A stretch of DNA of 8,115 nt from Bacteroidales bacterium (GCA_028707745.1 JAQWAJ010000059.1:1-8115), one strand, 5' to 3'. Counted from the first letter of the stretch, positions 1-7,513 are shown. Made by a program: numbers and translations. The notes: generated by a model from the letters alone, not told the origin.

Positions 1-2443
1 TTATTAATGCCGGAATGGTCTCGGAAATCACAGATCTTATTGCCTGGTAGTTCATTGCATAGAGTTGCCAATCGATTTTAGGTTTGTTGCCTAAAGTTGC
101 TTCCGCTAAACCGGCGATGATAGAAACTTCACTTTTCAGATCGGTGGAAGCAGGCGAAAGGCAACCGCTCGAGAAGCCGATTTTCCCCATCGCGTCTTCA
201 ATTGAGACTTTCTGTCTGACTTCTGAGATCAGGTCTTCTTCTGAACGGGTCAGGCATGGCAGAATCAATGCCCGTTTGCCCGTGATCAGGTGGCTCCTGT
301 TTAGTTTGGTTGAAATCATAACTGTGAGCCGGCAACGTTGGAGAGCCTCTTCAGTAAATGCCGTATCAGGGGCTGCAGAAGCCAGGTTCCCTCCGAGGGA
401 TATCAGGATTTTAGCCTTCTCTTCGGCCAGCGCAACAATTGCCGGAACAACGCTAAGCCCGGGTTTACGAGGGATTGGTACAGAGAATTTTTGTTCCATT
501 GCATTCAGAAATGACTCAGGCATATTTTCCCCCACTCCGGCGGTTCGGATTCCCTGAACATTGCTATGCCCTCTTACCGGTAATGCACCGGATCCGGGCT
601 TTCCGATATTTCCGCGCAACAAAAGCAGGTTTACTATTTCCCTTATTGTTTCAACCGAATTGAGATGATGGGTAATTCCAAGGCACCAGCTGGCAATCAC
701 ATTCTCAGCTTTCATATAGATTTCAGCGGCCTGAATGATCTGAGCTTTTTCAACGCCACTGGCCGTAATGAGATCTTCCCAGGATGTTTCCTGAACGATG
801 TTCCGGTAAGCTTCAAAACCACTGGTATGGCTCAGGATAAATTCATGATCAAGAACCCCGCCATTCAGATCCTCCTCTTCCAGGAGTGCCTTCGCCATTC
901 CCCGGATGAATGCCATGTCGCCATTGCTACGAGGCTGAATGTAAAGATCAGCGAGTCTGGTTTGTTTTCCCAGATAAGACCCGGCCTCCTGAGGATCAGC
1001 GAACCCCATTAAACTGGCTTCAGGCATTGGATTGACTGCTACAATACGGCATCCAATGCGGGCTGCTTTCAGTAATGATGAAAGCATCCTGGGATGGTTG
1101 GATCCCGGATTATGTCCGAGGATAAAGATGGCATTGGCTTTTTGAAAATCGTCGAGAGTGACACTGGTTTTACCGCAACCCAGACTCATGGTGAGCGCTT
1201 TTCCGGATGGCTCATGGCATAGGTTTGCACTGTTAGGAAGGTTGTTTGTGCCAAGTGTTCGTGCAAACAACTGATAAAGGAATGCTGCTTCGATTGAGGT
1301 TCGTCCGGATGCGTAAAATACAGCTTCATTTGGGCTATTCAGGCTGTTCAGCTCTGCGGAAATGAGGTGAAATGCCACTTCCCAGGTTACGGGTTTGTAA
1401 TGTGACTCATTTTCATCCAATAGCATGGGGTGGGTTAGACGGCCTTGTTGTTCAAGCCAGTGAGGAGACGTAAGACGAAGATCATGAACTGACCATCGTT
1501 GAAAAAAATCTGGATCAACCTGTTTGGTAGTAGCTTCAGAGCTAAGATTTTTAGCGCCACTTTCGCAAAATTCAAAATGTGATCGGTTACAGTCAGGATT
1601 GGGCCATGCACAACCCGGGCACTCAAAACCACCCTCCTGGTTAAAAGCATAGATAATTTTCCGGCTTCGGTTGATTCCTGTTTCCTTATAAAGATAACTG
1701 AGCGAGGATATCACCGAATCAACACCTCCTGCAAAGGTTTTCGGGCCATCAAAATTCAGCCCGATAGCTGCAGAAGCCTCTTTATCAAGATCCTCCGCTT
1801 TAATGGAACCAATCGATCGGATGATTTCACGGCCTAACGATTCCAGACCCGCCAGCCATGAAATCTTTTCCTTAAATCTTAATTCTTCTTCCGGATTTAA
1901 TATAAAGCGGGTTAATCCTCCAGCAACAATAAGACTGATCAATGCAGGGGACTGGTAATCCGGGACTTCGTCGAGGAGGATGGCATTCCTGATTCTTTGA
2001 TGAGCCTCGATGACTAATGGTAAATCGGGAGTATATAATTTTTGTTTTCGGGAAGTCAGGATGAGCTCTTTTTTCTTTCTGACCAGCAATCCTCTTGTTT
2101 CCATGGAATTCCAAACCATCCGGTGCAGAGTTGACCCGTGCGAGGCTACCAGGGCAAGAGCTTTTTCCAGAGGAATAGTTCCATCAAACATTTGCAAGCA
2201 TCTGATGGTCTCATCTAAAGATAGATTTCCGGTTTCAACAGACTTCAGAACAGTGAGTTTTTCCCAATCGTCATTGATCAAACCTCTGAATGAGGCATCA
2301 AACAACAATGCTCCGGCCAGTGTGAGCCTGATTATGTTCTCCGGCACAGGATAGAGCCGGCCGGTTACCGGATCTACTGTTAACAGAACGAGCTGTTCGG
2401 CAAAGGTCAGTGTCATAGATTTGCTTGATGAATAATTATACAT
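1..2443 (-). CDS. GPP34 (GOLPH3-like) domain fused to FdhF/YdeP-family molybdopterin oxidoreductase (C-terminus beyond window)
   Basis: One open frame runs from ATG at 2443 through position 2 without a stop, giving 814 visible residues. A TAG two codons upstream fixes 2443 as the earliest ATG; Met10 (2416) is an alternative start. Residues ~10-225 match the GPP34/GOLPH3 fold family: MTLTFAEQLVLLTVD, then GRLYP, LAGALLFDASFRG, and a helical end with AGGLTRFIL. From ~231 the protein matches FdhF/YdeP oxidoreductases: GPKTFAGG (233-240), CPGCAWP (275-281), FEFCESGAK, NNLPNSANLCHEPSG with Cys409 as probable molybdenum ligand, GHNPGSNHPRML, LLLRGNIGKPGSG, RGHSNVQG and STKLNRSHL. CPGC with nearby Cys285/Cys293 could bind an Fe-S cluster. 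Roughly 150-200 residues, including much of the molybdopterin-binding C-terminal domain, probably lie beyond the window. No signal peptide is visible, so a cytoplasmic location is inferred. The redox substrate is unknown; E. coli YdeP is linked to acid resistance. Both domain calls are strong. The role of the fusion is not known to me. Confidence 0.9.
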   Translation of the reverse strand, partial: MYNYSSSKSMTLTFAEQLVLLTVDPVTGRLYPVPENIIRLTLAGALLFDASFRGLINDDWEKLTVLKSVETGNLSLDETIRCLQMFDGTIPLEKALALVASHGSTLHRMVWNSMETRGLLVRKKKELILTSRKQKLYTPDLPLVIEAHQRIRNAILLDEVPDYQSPALISLIVAGGLTRFILNPEEELRFKEKISWLAGLESLGREIIRSIGSIKAEDLDKEASAAIGLNFDGPKTFAGGVDSVISSLSYLYKETGINRSRKIIYAFNQEGGFECPGCAWPNPDCNRSHFEFCESGAKNLSSEATTKQVDPDFFQRWSVHDLRLTSPHWLEQQGRLTHPMLLDENESHYKPVTWEVAFHLISAELNSLNSPNEAVFYASGRTSIEAAFLYQLFARTLGTNNLPNSANLCHEPSGKALTMSLGCGKTSVTLDDFQKANAIFILGHNPGSNHPRMLSSLLKAARIGCRIVAVNPMPEASLMGFADPQEAGSYLGKQTRLADLYIQPRSNGDMAFIRGMAKALLEEEDLNGGVLDHEFILSHTSGFEAYRNIVQETSWEDLITASGVEKAQIIQAAEIYMKAENVIASWCLGITHHLNSVETIREIVNLLLLRGNIGKPGSGALPVRGHSNVQGIRTAGVGENMPESFLNAMEQKFSVPIPRKPGLSVVPAIVALAEEKAKILISLGGNLASAAPDTAFTEEALQRCRLTVMISTKLNRSHLITGKRALILPCLTRSEEDLISEVRQKVSIEDAMGKIGFSSGCLSPASTDLKSEVSIIAGLAEATLGNKPKIDWQLYAMNYQAIRSVISETIPALI

Positions 2444-2618
2444 AACCTATTCCAAATGTAAAGATATTCAACTGAAATTTTCATTTGCCAATTTGGCTTC
2501 TGACATAATGGTCATTAGAATCCCTGATTAGAACTTGGTAAAGGCAATATTTTGTTGCATTTTTTATGAATCCGAACCGGAATTTGTTAATTTGGTTCGC
2601 TTCTAAAACCTGTGACCT
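2444..2618. other. Divergent intergenic region between the oxidoreductase fusion and the GH116 gene
   Basis: This 175-bp AT-rich spacer separates two divergently transcribed genes, so it should hold promoters for both. On the minus strand there is an exact TAnnTTTG box close to the fusion gene. On the plus strand the best candidate for the GH116 gene is TTAATTTG (2587-2594), one mismatch from the Bacteroidota -7 consensus and without a TTG at the expected distance upstream, so I do not call it. Two copies of ATTAGAA lie 13 bp apart (2514-2520 and 2527-2533). They could be operator half-sites but are short enough to be chance. Neither start codon is preceded by a clear Shine-Dalgarno sequence. 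Confidence 0.6.
2453..2460 (-). promoter_or_regulatory. Candidate Bacteroidota -7 box for the oxidoreductase fusion gene
   Basis: Read on the minus strand, the octamer is TACATTTG, an exact match to the Bacteroidota sigma-ABfr -7 consensus TAnnTTTG. A canonical TTG -33 element is missing at 17-23 bp; the nearest trinucleotide at 21 bp is ATG. The box ends only nine bases before the ATG at 2443, so transcription from it would start almost at that codon. Either the mRNA is nearly leaderless or translation begins at Met10 (2416). This is a motif match only. Confidence 0.35.
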
Positions 2619-5612
2619 ATGAAATTTTCAGTATCCATTTTACAGATTTTCTGTATAGTTGTTCTTGGTTGTTCCCCATTTCAGTTAAGTGCACAAAACA
2701 CCACCGGCCAACATGATTTTAACTCCTATTACAGCGGTAAAAACCTGGATTACCTGGCTTTTCCGATAGGTGGAATCGGAGCCGGGATGGTCTGTCTGGA
2801 TGGTACTGGTGCCTGGTCAAATCTTTCGGTTGACAACAGGCCGGATGTGTTTAATGAACCATTTGCTTTTGCAGCCATTTCTATTCCGGGTATGCCCAAT
2901 GGAGCAAAAGTTCTTCAGGGACAGGTACCAACCTGGAAGATTTTCGGCCGGCCCGGTACTGGTAATGGGGGAGGCGCTTATCATTACGGATTACCCAGAT
3001 TTGAAAAATGCCGGTTTTTGGCAAGATTTCCTTTTGGCATTGTTGAGCTTGAAGATGAGGATCTGCCTCTGAAAGTCAGTATTTCAGGGTGGAGCCCTTT
3101 TATCCCGGGAGATGCAGATAATTCAAGTTTGCCTGTCGGTGCTATGGAATATACTTTTAAAAATACTTCTGATAATGTGGTAGATGCCGTATTCTCCTGG
3201 AACTCCAAGAATATTATCAAAAAGGATGATAATAATGAGATCCTTCCTAATGAAAACGGGTTTATTTTACATCAGAAAGGTACCCGGGAAAAACCTGAAA
3301 CGGAAAGTTGGTTCAGCGTTTCAACCGACCAGCCTGCCATTGTTGATCACTGTTGGTTCTGGGGCGACTGGTTTGATGCGCTGACAATACTGTGGAAAGA
3401 CATCGAATCAGGCAATATGAAAGCCGTTGCTCCCAAAGGGGACAATCCTCCCGGAGCATCCTTGTTTGTTCCGGTCCACCTGCTTCCTGACCAGGAGAAA
3501 ACTATCCGGCTGATGTTTTGCTGGTACTCACCCAAAACTAAAATTTCAAGCGGAACTCAACCGGCTGCTACAGGACCGGCATTTGGCGAAAAACCGGCGC
3601 CAGGTGCTGCAAACGACCAGCAACCGATAAACGGATTTATGGGTAAACAATTGGTAAATACCTATTATCCTGATGGCGACGGATTAACCGGAACCCTGAC
3701 CTCTCCGGTGTTTAAGATCAAAAAAAGCCGGATCGCATTTCTGATCGGAGGAGGTCAGAATGAGGGAACACTTGCAGTTAATCTCAGAATCGGAGAAAAA
3801 GTTGTACGATCGGCTACCGGTAAGGAATCTGAACAAATGGAAACCGTTGTGTGGGATGTAAAACCATACAAAGGAAAATCGGCAGTCCTGGAGATCATTG
3901 ACAAAGAAACAGATGGGTGGGGGCACCTGAATGTGGATCAGATCGTTTTTTCAGATGACCCTTCAGCAGATCCAATAAATCCATCTGAAACGGATCAGGT
4001 ATTCGAGGATTTTGAAGGTTCAACGTATGGCTCGTGGGTAAAAGGAGACAAAGCCGGCAGCTGCGCAGGTTGCAGCTCAACAACCTGTAATGAGGAGAAA
4101 TATTACAAACCCTGGTATTCTGAAAAGTTCAACGGGATCAGCTCTTTACAGGACTATTGGCATCAAAATTATAATAAACTCAAATCGGGTAGCGAAGCAT
4201 TCCGTGATGCATTTTATCGCAGTACGCTGGCTCCCGAAGTTCTGGAGGCAATCGGTGCAAACCTTACAATTCTGAAATCGCCCACGGTACTCAGAGACAC
4301 TGATGGAAAATTCTGGGCCTGGGAAGGTTGCGGAGATAAGTCGGGATGCTGTGCCGGCAGCTGTACTCACGTTTGGAACTATGCACAAGCCATTCCTCAT
4401 CTGTTTCCTGATCTGGAACGATCCCTGCGTATCACAGAGTTCACGGTGAGTCAGAATTCAGAGGGACATCAGACATTCCGGGCAAACCTGCCAATCAATG
4501 AACCGAAACATTCATTCCATGCGGCATCCGATGGTCAACTCGGTGGGATAATGAAAGTTTACCGGGATTGGCGCATCAGTGGAGATAATGATTGGATGTC
4601 AAATCTCTATCCATTGGTAAAACAGAGCCTCGATTATTGTATCAGAACCTGGGACCCTGACCATACCGGGGCGCTGGTCGAGCCTCATCATAATACATAC
4701 GATATTGAGTTCTGGGGCCCTGAAGGAATGTGCACAAGCTTTTACCTGGGAGCTCTGACTTCTTTTATCGAAATGAGTAAATATCTGAATAAGCCGGCAA
4801 CAGAATATGAATCATTGCTTACCAAGGGTAAAGTATTCATGGAGAACGAGTTGTATAATGGCGAGTATTTCATCCAAAAGATTCGCTGGAGTGATTTGCA
4901 TACTCCGGATCCGACGAAAGCTGTTGCTGCAGCCATTCAAAGTGATGATTCTTATGAGCTTCTGGTAAAAGAAGGTCCTAAATATCAATATGGCGCCGGT
5001 TGTCTTGCCGACGGTATCATGGGCATGTGGCTGGCTTCCTCTTCAGGATTGCCGGAAATCATTGATCATGAGAAGGTGCGGAGTCACCTGACATCCGTTT
5101 ACCGGTATAATTTTAAAACCGACCTCACGAATCATGATAATCCTCAGCGTCCGACTTTTGCTGTAGGGAAAGAGGGTGGATTGCTGATCTGTACCTGGCC
5201 AAAAGGAGGAAAACTATCGTTACCATTTGTTTATAGCAATGAAGTTTGGACAGGAATCGAGTATCAGGTGGCTGGCCACCTCATGATGAATGGTGAGGTT
5301 GAGAAAGGACTCGATATAGTCAGAGCCTGCCGGAATCGTTATGATGGTACGGTCAGGAATCCGTTCGATGAATTTGAGTGTGGCCACTGGTATGCCCGGG
5401 CCCTGTCAAGCTATGGACTATTGCAGGGTTTGACAGGCATCCGCTATGATGCCGTTGATCGGGTTATCTATATCGATTCAAAGGTCGGAACGAACTTTAC
5501 CAGCTTTTTATCTACCGAAACAGGCTTCGGAAATGTAGGGCTGAAGGATGGAGTACCATTTGTTGAAGTAAAAATGGGGAAGATTCCTTATGAAAGGATT
5601 GTTCTCAAGTAA
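2619..5612 (+). CDS. Secreted GH116-family glycoside hydrolase (beta-glucosidase/glucosylceramidase-like) with inserted beta-rich module
   Basis: The 997-residue product starts with a Sec signal peptide (hydrophobic stretch ~5-18, likely cleavage after LSA near residue 25). The GH116 N-terminal domain follows at ~35-315 (FPIGGIGAGM, SVDNRPDVFNEPFAF, SGWSPFIPGD, FCWYSP). Residues ~318-480 form an extra beta-rich module (GFMGKQLVNTYYPDGDG, FLIGGG, GWGHLNVDQIVFSD). The GH116 catalytic region (PF04685 type) spans ~494-960: SPTVLRDTDGKFWAWEG, CTHVWNYAQAIPHLFPDLER, GQLGGIMKVYRDWRISGD, VEPHHNTYDIEFWG, SNEVWTGIEYQVAGHLM. By alignment from memory with GBA2 and TxGH116, Glu569 (WEG) is the likely nucleophile and Asp695 (NTYD) the acid/base. 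Family members are retaining enzymes acting on beta-glucosides, beta-xylosides, N-acetylglucosaminides or glucosylceramide; the substrate here cannot be told. Seven cysteines lie in two clusters between 482 and 582. Location is inferred to be the periplasm or cell surface. The ATG at 2619 is chosen because it directly precedes the signal peptide. Confidence 0.93.
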   Translation: MKFSVSILQIFCIVVLGCSPFQLSAQNTTGQHDFNSYYSGKNLDYLAFPIGGIGAGMVCLDGTGAWSNLSVDNRPDVFNEPFAFAAISIPGMPNGAKVLQGQVPTWKIFGRPGTGNGGGAYHYGLPRFEKCRFLARFPFGIVELEDEDLPLKVSISGWSPFIPGDADNSSLPVGAMEYTFKNTSDNVVDAVFSWNSKNIIKKDDNNEILPNENGFILHQKGTREKPETESWFSVSTDQPAIVDHCWFWGDWFDALTILWKDIESGNMKAVAPKGDNPPGASLFVPVHLLPDQEKTIRLMFCWYSPKTKISSGTQPAATGPAFGEKPAPGAANDQQPINGFMGKQLVNTYYPDGDGLTGTLTSPVFKIKKSRIAFLIGGGQNEGTLAVNLRIGEKVVRSATGKESEQMETVVWDVKPYKGKSAVLEIIDKETDGWGHLNVDQIVFSDDPSADPINPSETDQVFEDFEGSTYGSWVKGDKAGSCAGCSSTTCNEEKYYKPWYSEKFNGISSLQDYWHQNYNKLKSGSEAFRDAFYRSTLAPEVLEAIGANLTILKSPTVLRDTDGKFWAWEGCGDKSGCCAGSCTHVWNYAQAIPHLFPDLERSLRITEFTVSQNSEGHQTFRANLPINEPKHSFHAASDGQLGGIMKVYRDWRISGDNDWMSNLYPLVKQSLDYCIRTWDPDHTGALVEPHHNTYDIEFWGPEGMCTSFYLGALTSFIEMSKYLNKPATEYESLLTKGKVFMENELYNGEYFIQKIRWSDLHTPDPTKAVAAAIQSDDSYELLVKEGPKYQYGAGCLADGIMGMWLASSSGLPEIIDHEKVRSHLTSVYRYNFKTDLTNHDNPQRPTFAVGKEGGLLICTWPKGGKLSLPFVYSNEVWTGIEYQVAGHLMMNGEVEKGLDIVRACRNRYDGTVRNPFDEFECGHWYARALSSYGLLQGLTGIRYDAVDRVIYIDSKVGTNFTSFLSTETGFGNVGLKDGVPFVEVKMGKIPYERIVLK

Positions 5613-5627
5613 AAAGAGATATTTTTG
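5599..5627 (+). promoter_or_regulatory. Candidate Bacteroidota promoter for yebC
   Basis: TATTTTTG at 5620-5627 matches the TAnnTTTG -7 consensus exactly. A TTG at 5599-5601 lies 18 bp upstream, within the 17-23 bp spacing described for Flavobacterium promoters. Transcription would start near 5632-5635, leaving a leader of about 15 bases before the yebC ATG. The -33 element falls inside the last codons of the GH116 gene, so yebC could be transcribed separately as well as by read-through. The evidence is consensus match and spacing only. Confidence 0.5.
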
Positions 5628-5648
5628 GGGTCCAAATAAGTAAAAACC

Positions 5649-6371
5649 ATGGGAAGAGCATACGAGTATCGGAAGGCCAGGATGTTTAAACGTTGGGGTA
5701 GTATGTCAAAGACATTTACCAGGCTATCGAAAGAAATCATTATATGTGTAAAAGCAAGCGGTCCGGATCCGGCTTCAAATTCAAGATTGCGTGTGCTGAT
5801 GCAGAATGCAAAGGCTGCAAATATGCCGAAAGACACCGTGATGGGGTCTATAAAAAAAGCGGTAGGGAAAGATGCAGCTGATATCAAGGAATTTGTTTAC
5901 GAAGGATATGCACCGCATGGCATCGCTGTACTGGTAGAGGCATCTTCAGATAACCTGACCCGTACAGTTGCGAACGTCAGAAGCTATTTCAACCGCACTG
6001 GCGGTCAGTTAGGCACAACGGGCAGTGTGAGCTTTATGTTCGAGCACAAATGCATATTCAAAATAAAGAAAACTCCTGAAATTGATATCGATGAGTTGGA
6101 ATTGTCAATGATTGATGCCGGAGCTCAGGAAGTATTTGCTGAGGACGACAATATTATCATCTCTGGTGATTTCGAGGATTTTGGTACTATTCAGAAATAT
6201 ATCGAGGATAATTCCTTCGAACTGATTAGCGCTGATTTTGAAAGAATCGCTACACAGACCAAAGAGTTAACGGATGAACAAGCTGCAGAGGTAGAAAAAA
6301 CTCTGGCGAGGTTTGAAGATGATGATGATATTACCAACGTCTTCCACAATATGGTTTACAGGGAAGAATAA
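5649..6371 (+). CDS. yebC: YebC/PmpR/TACO1-family protein
   Basis: The 240-residue product is full length for the family and matches it end to end: MGRAYEYRKARMFKRWG at the N-terminus, SGPDPASNSRLRVL and AKAANMPKDT (37-63), YEGYAPHGIAVLVEASSDN (84-102), a GG-LG--GSVSFMF signature (118-131), an acidic run DDDD (224-227) and the ending ITNVFHNMVY. Members were first described as DNA-binding transcriptional regulators (PmpR type). More recent work on YebC/TACO1 supports a cytoplasmic role in translation, easing ribosome stalling at proline-rich stretches. The start is set by the MGRA motif at residue 1, as in other Bacteroidota members; the upstream sequence is A-rich without a clear Shine-Dalgarno. 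It lies 36 bp after the GH116 stop and converges on the epimerase gene. It is not next to ruvC, its common partner in Proteobacteria, and looks like a housekeeping gene. Confidence 0.95.
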   Translation: MGRAYEYRKARMFKRWGSMSKTFTRLSKEIIICVKASGPDPASNSRLRVLMQNAKAANMPKDTVMGSIKKAVGKDAADIKEFVYEGYAPHGIAVLVEASSDNLTRTVANVRSYFNRTGGQLGTTGSVSFMFEHKCIFKIKKTPEIDIDELELSMIDAGAQEVFAEDDNIIISGDFEDFGTIQKYIEDNSFELISADFERIATQTKELTDEQAAEVEKTLARFEDDDDITNVFHNMVYREE

Positions 6372-6382
6372 TCCTTTTTAAT
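6372..6382. other. Very short convergent junction without visible terminator
   Basis: Only 11 bases separate the yebC TAA from the TGA of the converging epimerase gene. They are T-rich (ATCCTTTTTAAT) but have no stem-loop. Neither transcription unit has an evident intrinsic terminator here, so the mRNAs probably overlap at their 3' ends. Confidence 0.5.
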
Positions 6383-7513
6383 TCAGATTTTACGAATACC
6401 GATTCCCGGTAAGTTGCTCAGGGTAACTTTGCCGTCGATGACACGCATACCTGTATAGAGATCATTGGTAATCAACAGGTTACCGTCGAGATCGGCAAAC
6501 TCAGCCAAAGGTGACAATTGTGCAGCCGCTGACACTGCACAAGAAGTTTCGGTCATGCATCCGATCATGATTTTCATTCCCAGGGCTTTAGCGGTTTTTG
6601 CCATGATAAAGGCCTCACGCATACCCGTGCACTTCATCAACTTGATGTTGATGCCATGGTAAACGCCCGCCGCTTTTACCACATCGGGCAATCGTTGTAC
6701 GGATTCGTCCCCGAAAATTGGGAGCGGCGATCTTTCGGTCAGCCAGGCCATATCATCAATCTGTTCTTTTGGCAAGGGCTGCTCAATCATCACAATGCCC
6801 ATTTCCTTAAGCCAATAAATCATTTCGAGAGCTTTCTCTTTGTCTTTCCAGCCCTGATTGACATCCACGGCAAGGGGAACGTCGGTTACAGACCGGATAG
6901 TACGAACCATTTCACGGTCATTATCGCGGCCGAGCTTGACTTTCAGTATTTTAAATTCAGCGGCTTCCCTGACTTTCTGTTTAACAACTTCCTCAGTATC
7001 AATGCCAATGGTGAAGGTGGTATTCGGAGTAAGTACCGGATTTAATCCCCATAAACGATGCCACGGCTGTTTCAAAAGTTTTCCAACGAGATCGTGAAGT
7101 GCAATATCCACGGAGGCTTTTGCAGCACGGTTCCCTTCATCTATCTGATCAACATAATCAAGGATGTCTTCCATCTGAAAGGGATCCGGAAATCCGGATA
7201 AGTCCACTTTTGACAGGAATTTTGCCGCTGTTTCCTGGGATTCCCCGAGGTACGGCGGCATAGAAGCCTCCCCGTATCCGGTTACGCCCTCAAATTCGAC
7301 TCGCGTCAGCATGACCGGCGTACTGGTCCTCGATGAGTTTGCTATCGTAAAAACATGCTTTAAGGCCAGGTTGTAGGGTTCAAAAGAGAGTTTGATTTTG
7401 CCTTTTAACGAATGTTTAGGCAGAACAGTGCCGGCAACTGATTGTGATATCGGCGATAAACCCGCTGCAGCGATGCCTGAGCAGAACAGAAAATTGCGTC
7501 TGGTGGTTTTCAT
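6383..7513 (-). CDS. Tat-signal dipeptide epimerase (L-Ala-D/L-Glu epimerase type, enolase superfamily)
   Basis: The 376-residue product is a muconate-lactonizing subgroup enolase-superfamily enzyme. The N-terminus has a twin-arginine motif, TRRNFLF (4-10), then a hydrophobic stretch to about residue 28, which predicts Tat export. The capping domain includes GYGEASMPPYLGE (79-91). The barrel shows the catalytic KxK pair Lys191/Lys193, metal ligands Asp217 (VDVN), Glu244 (IEQP) and Asp269 (GDES), and the opposite base Lys291 (NIKLMK). Asp341-x-Asp343 (DLDG) is the motif that binds the dipeptide amino group in L-Ala-D/L-Glu epimerases such as YcjG and YkfB. The expected reaction is epimerisation of the Glu residue of L-Ala-D-Glu from murein peptides. 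Its start codon overlaps the stop of the upstream NlpC/P60 gene, whose YkfC-like activity would supply the substrate. Most family members studied are cytoplasmic, so the export signal is notable. Other dipeptide specificities remain possible. Confidence 0.92.
   Translation of the reverse strand: MKTTRRNFLFCSGIAAAGLSPISQSVAGTVLPKHSLKGKIKLSFEPYNLALKHVFTIANSSRTSTPVMLTRVEFEGVTGYGEASMPPYLGESQETAAKFLSKVDLSGFPDPFQMEDILDYVDQIDEGNRAAKASVDIALHDLVGKLLKQPWHRLWGLNPVLTPNTTFTIGIDTEEVVKQKVREAAEFKILKVKLGRDNDREMVRTIRSVTDVPLAVDVNQGWKDKEKALEMIYWLKEMGIVMIEQPLPKEQIDDMAWLTERSPLPIFGDESVQRLPDVVKAAGVYHGINIKLMKCTGMREAFIMAKTAKALGMKIMIGCMTETSCAVSAAAQLSPLAEFADLDGNLLITNDLYTGMRVIDGKVTLSNLPGIGIRKI

Noticed and set aside
84..1012. 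Plus-strand open frames opposite the oxidoreductase (84-557, 475-663, 665-1012)
   Set aside because: They are antisense to a continuous minus-strand frame with clear FdhF/YdeP motifs, and their translations resemble no family I know.
1435..2114. A broken or frameshifted oxidoreductase, suggested by minus-strand open frames at 1435-1650 and 1872-2114
   Set aside because: These lie in other minus-strand frames. The frame from 2443 stays open, and its GPP34 and YdeP motifs at 2104, 1651, 1189 and 523 are all in phase, so no frameshift is needed.
2010..2354. Plus-strand open frame of 114 codons opposite the GPP34 domain
   Set aside because: It is antisense to strongly GPP34-like coding sequence and has no recognisable domain.
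2587..2594. TTAATTTG as the -7 box for the GH116 gene
   Set aside because: It has one mismatch at a key position and no TTG 17-23 bp upstream, which is too weak to call.
2619..2696. Lipoprotein signal at VVLGC (Cys18) in the GH116 protein
   Set aside because: The lipobox is poor because Leu precedes Gly, and a good signal peptidase I site (LSA before Gln26) lies downstream. Lipidation is possible but not favoured.
5588..5887. Minus-strand open frame of 99 codons opposite the start of yebC
   Set aside because: It is antisense to the conserved yebC N-terminus and is explained by the codon composition of that gene.
6465..7097. Plus-strand open frames opposite the epimerase (6465-6662, 6656-7045, 6858-7097)
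   Set aside because: They are antisense to a gene whose catalytic residues are all identifiable, and they match no known family.
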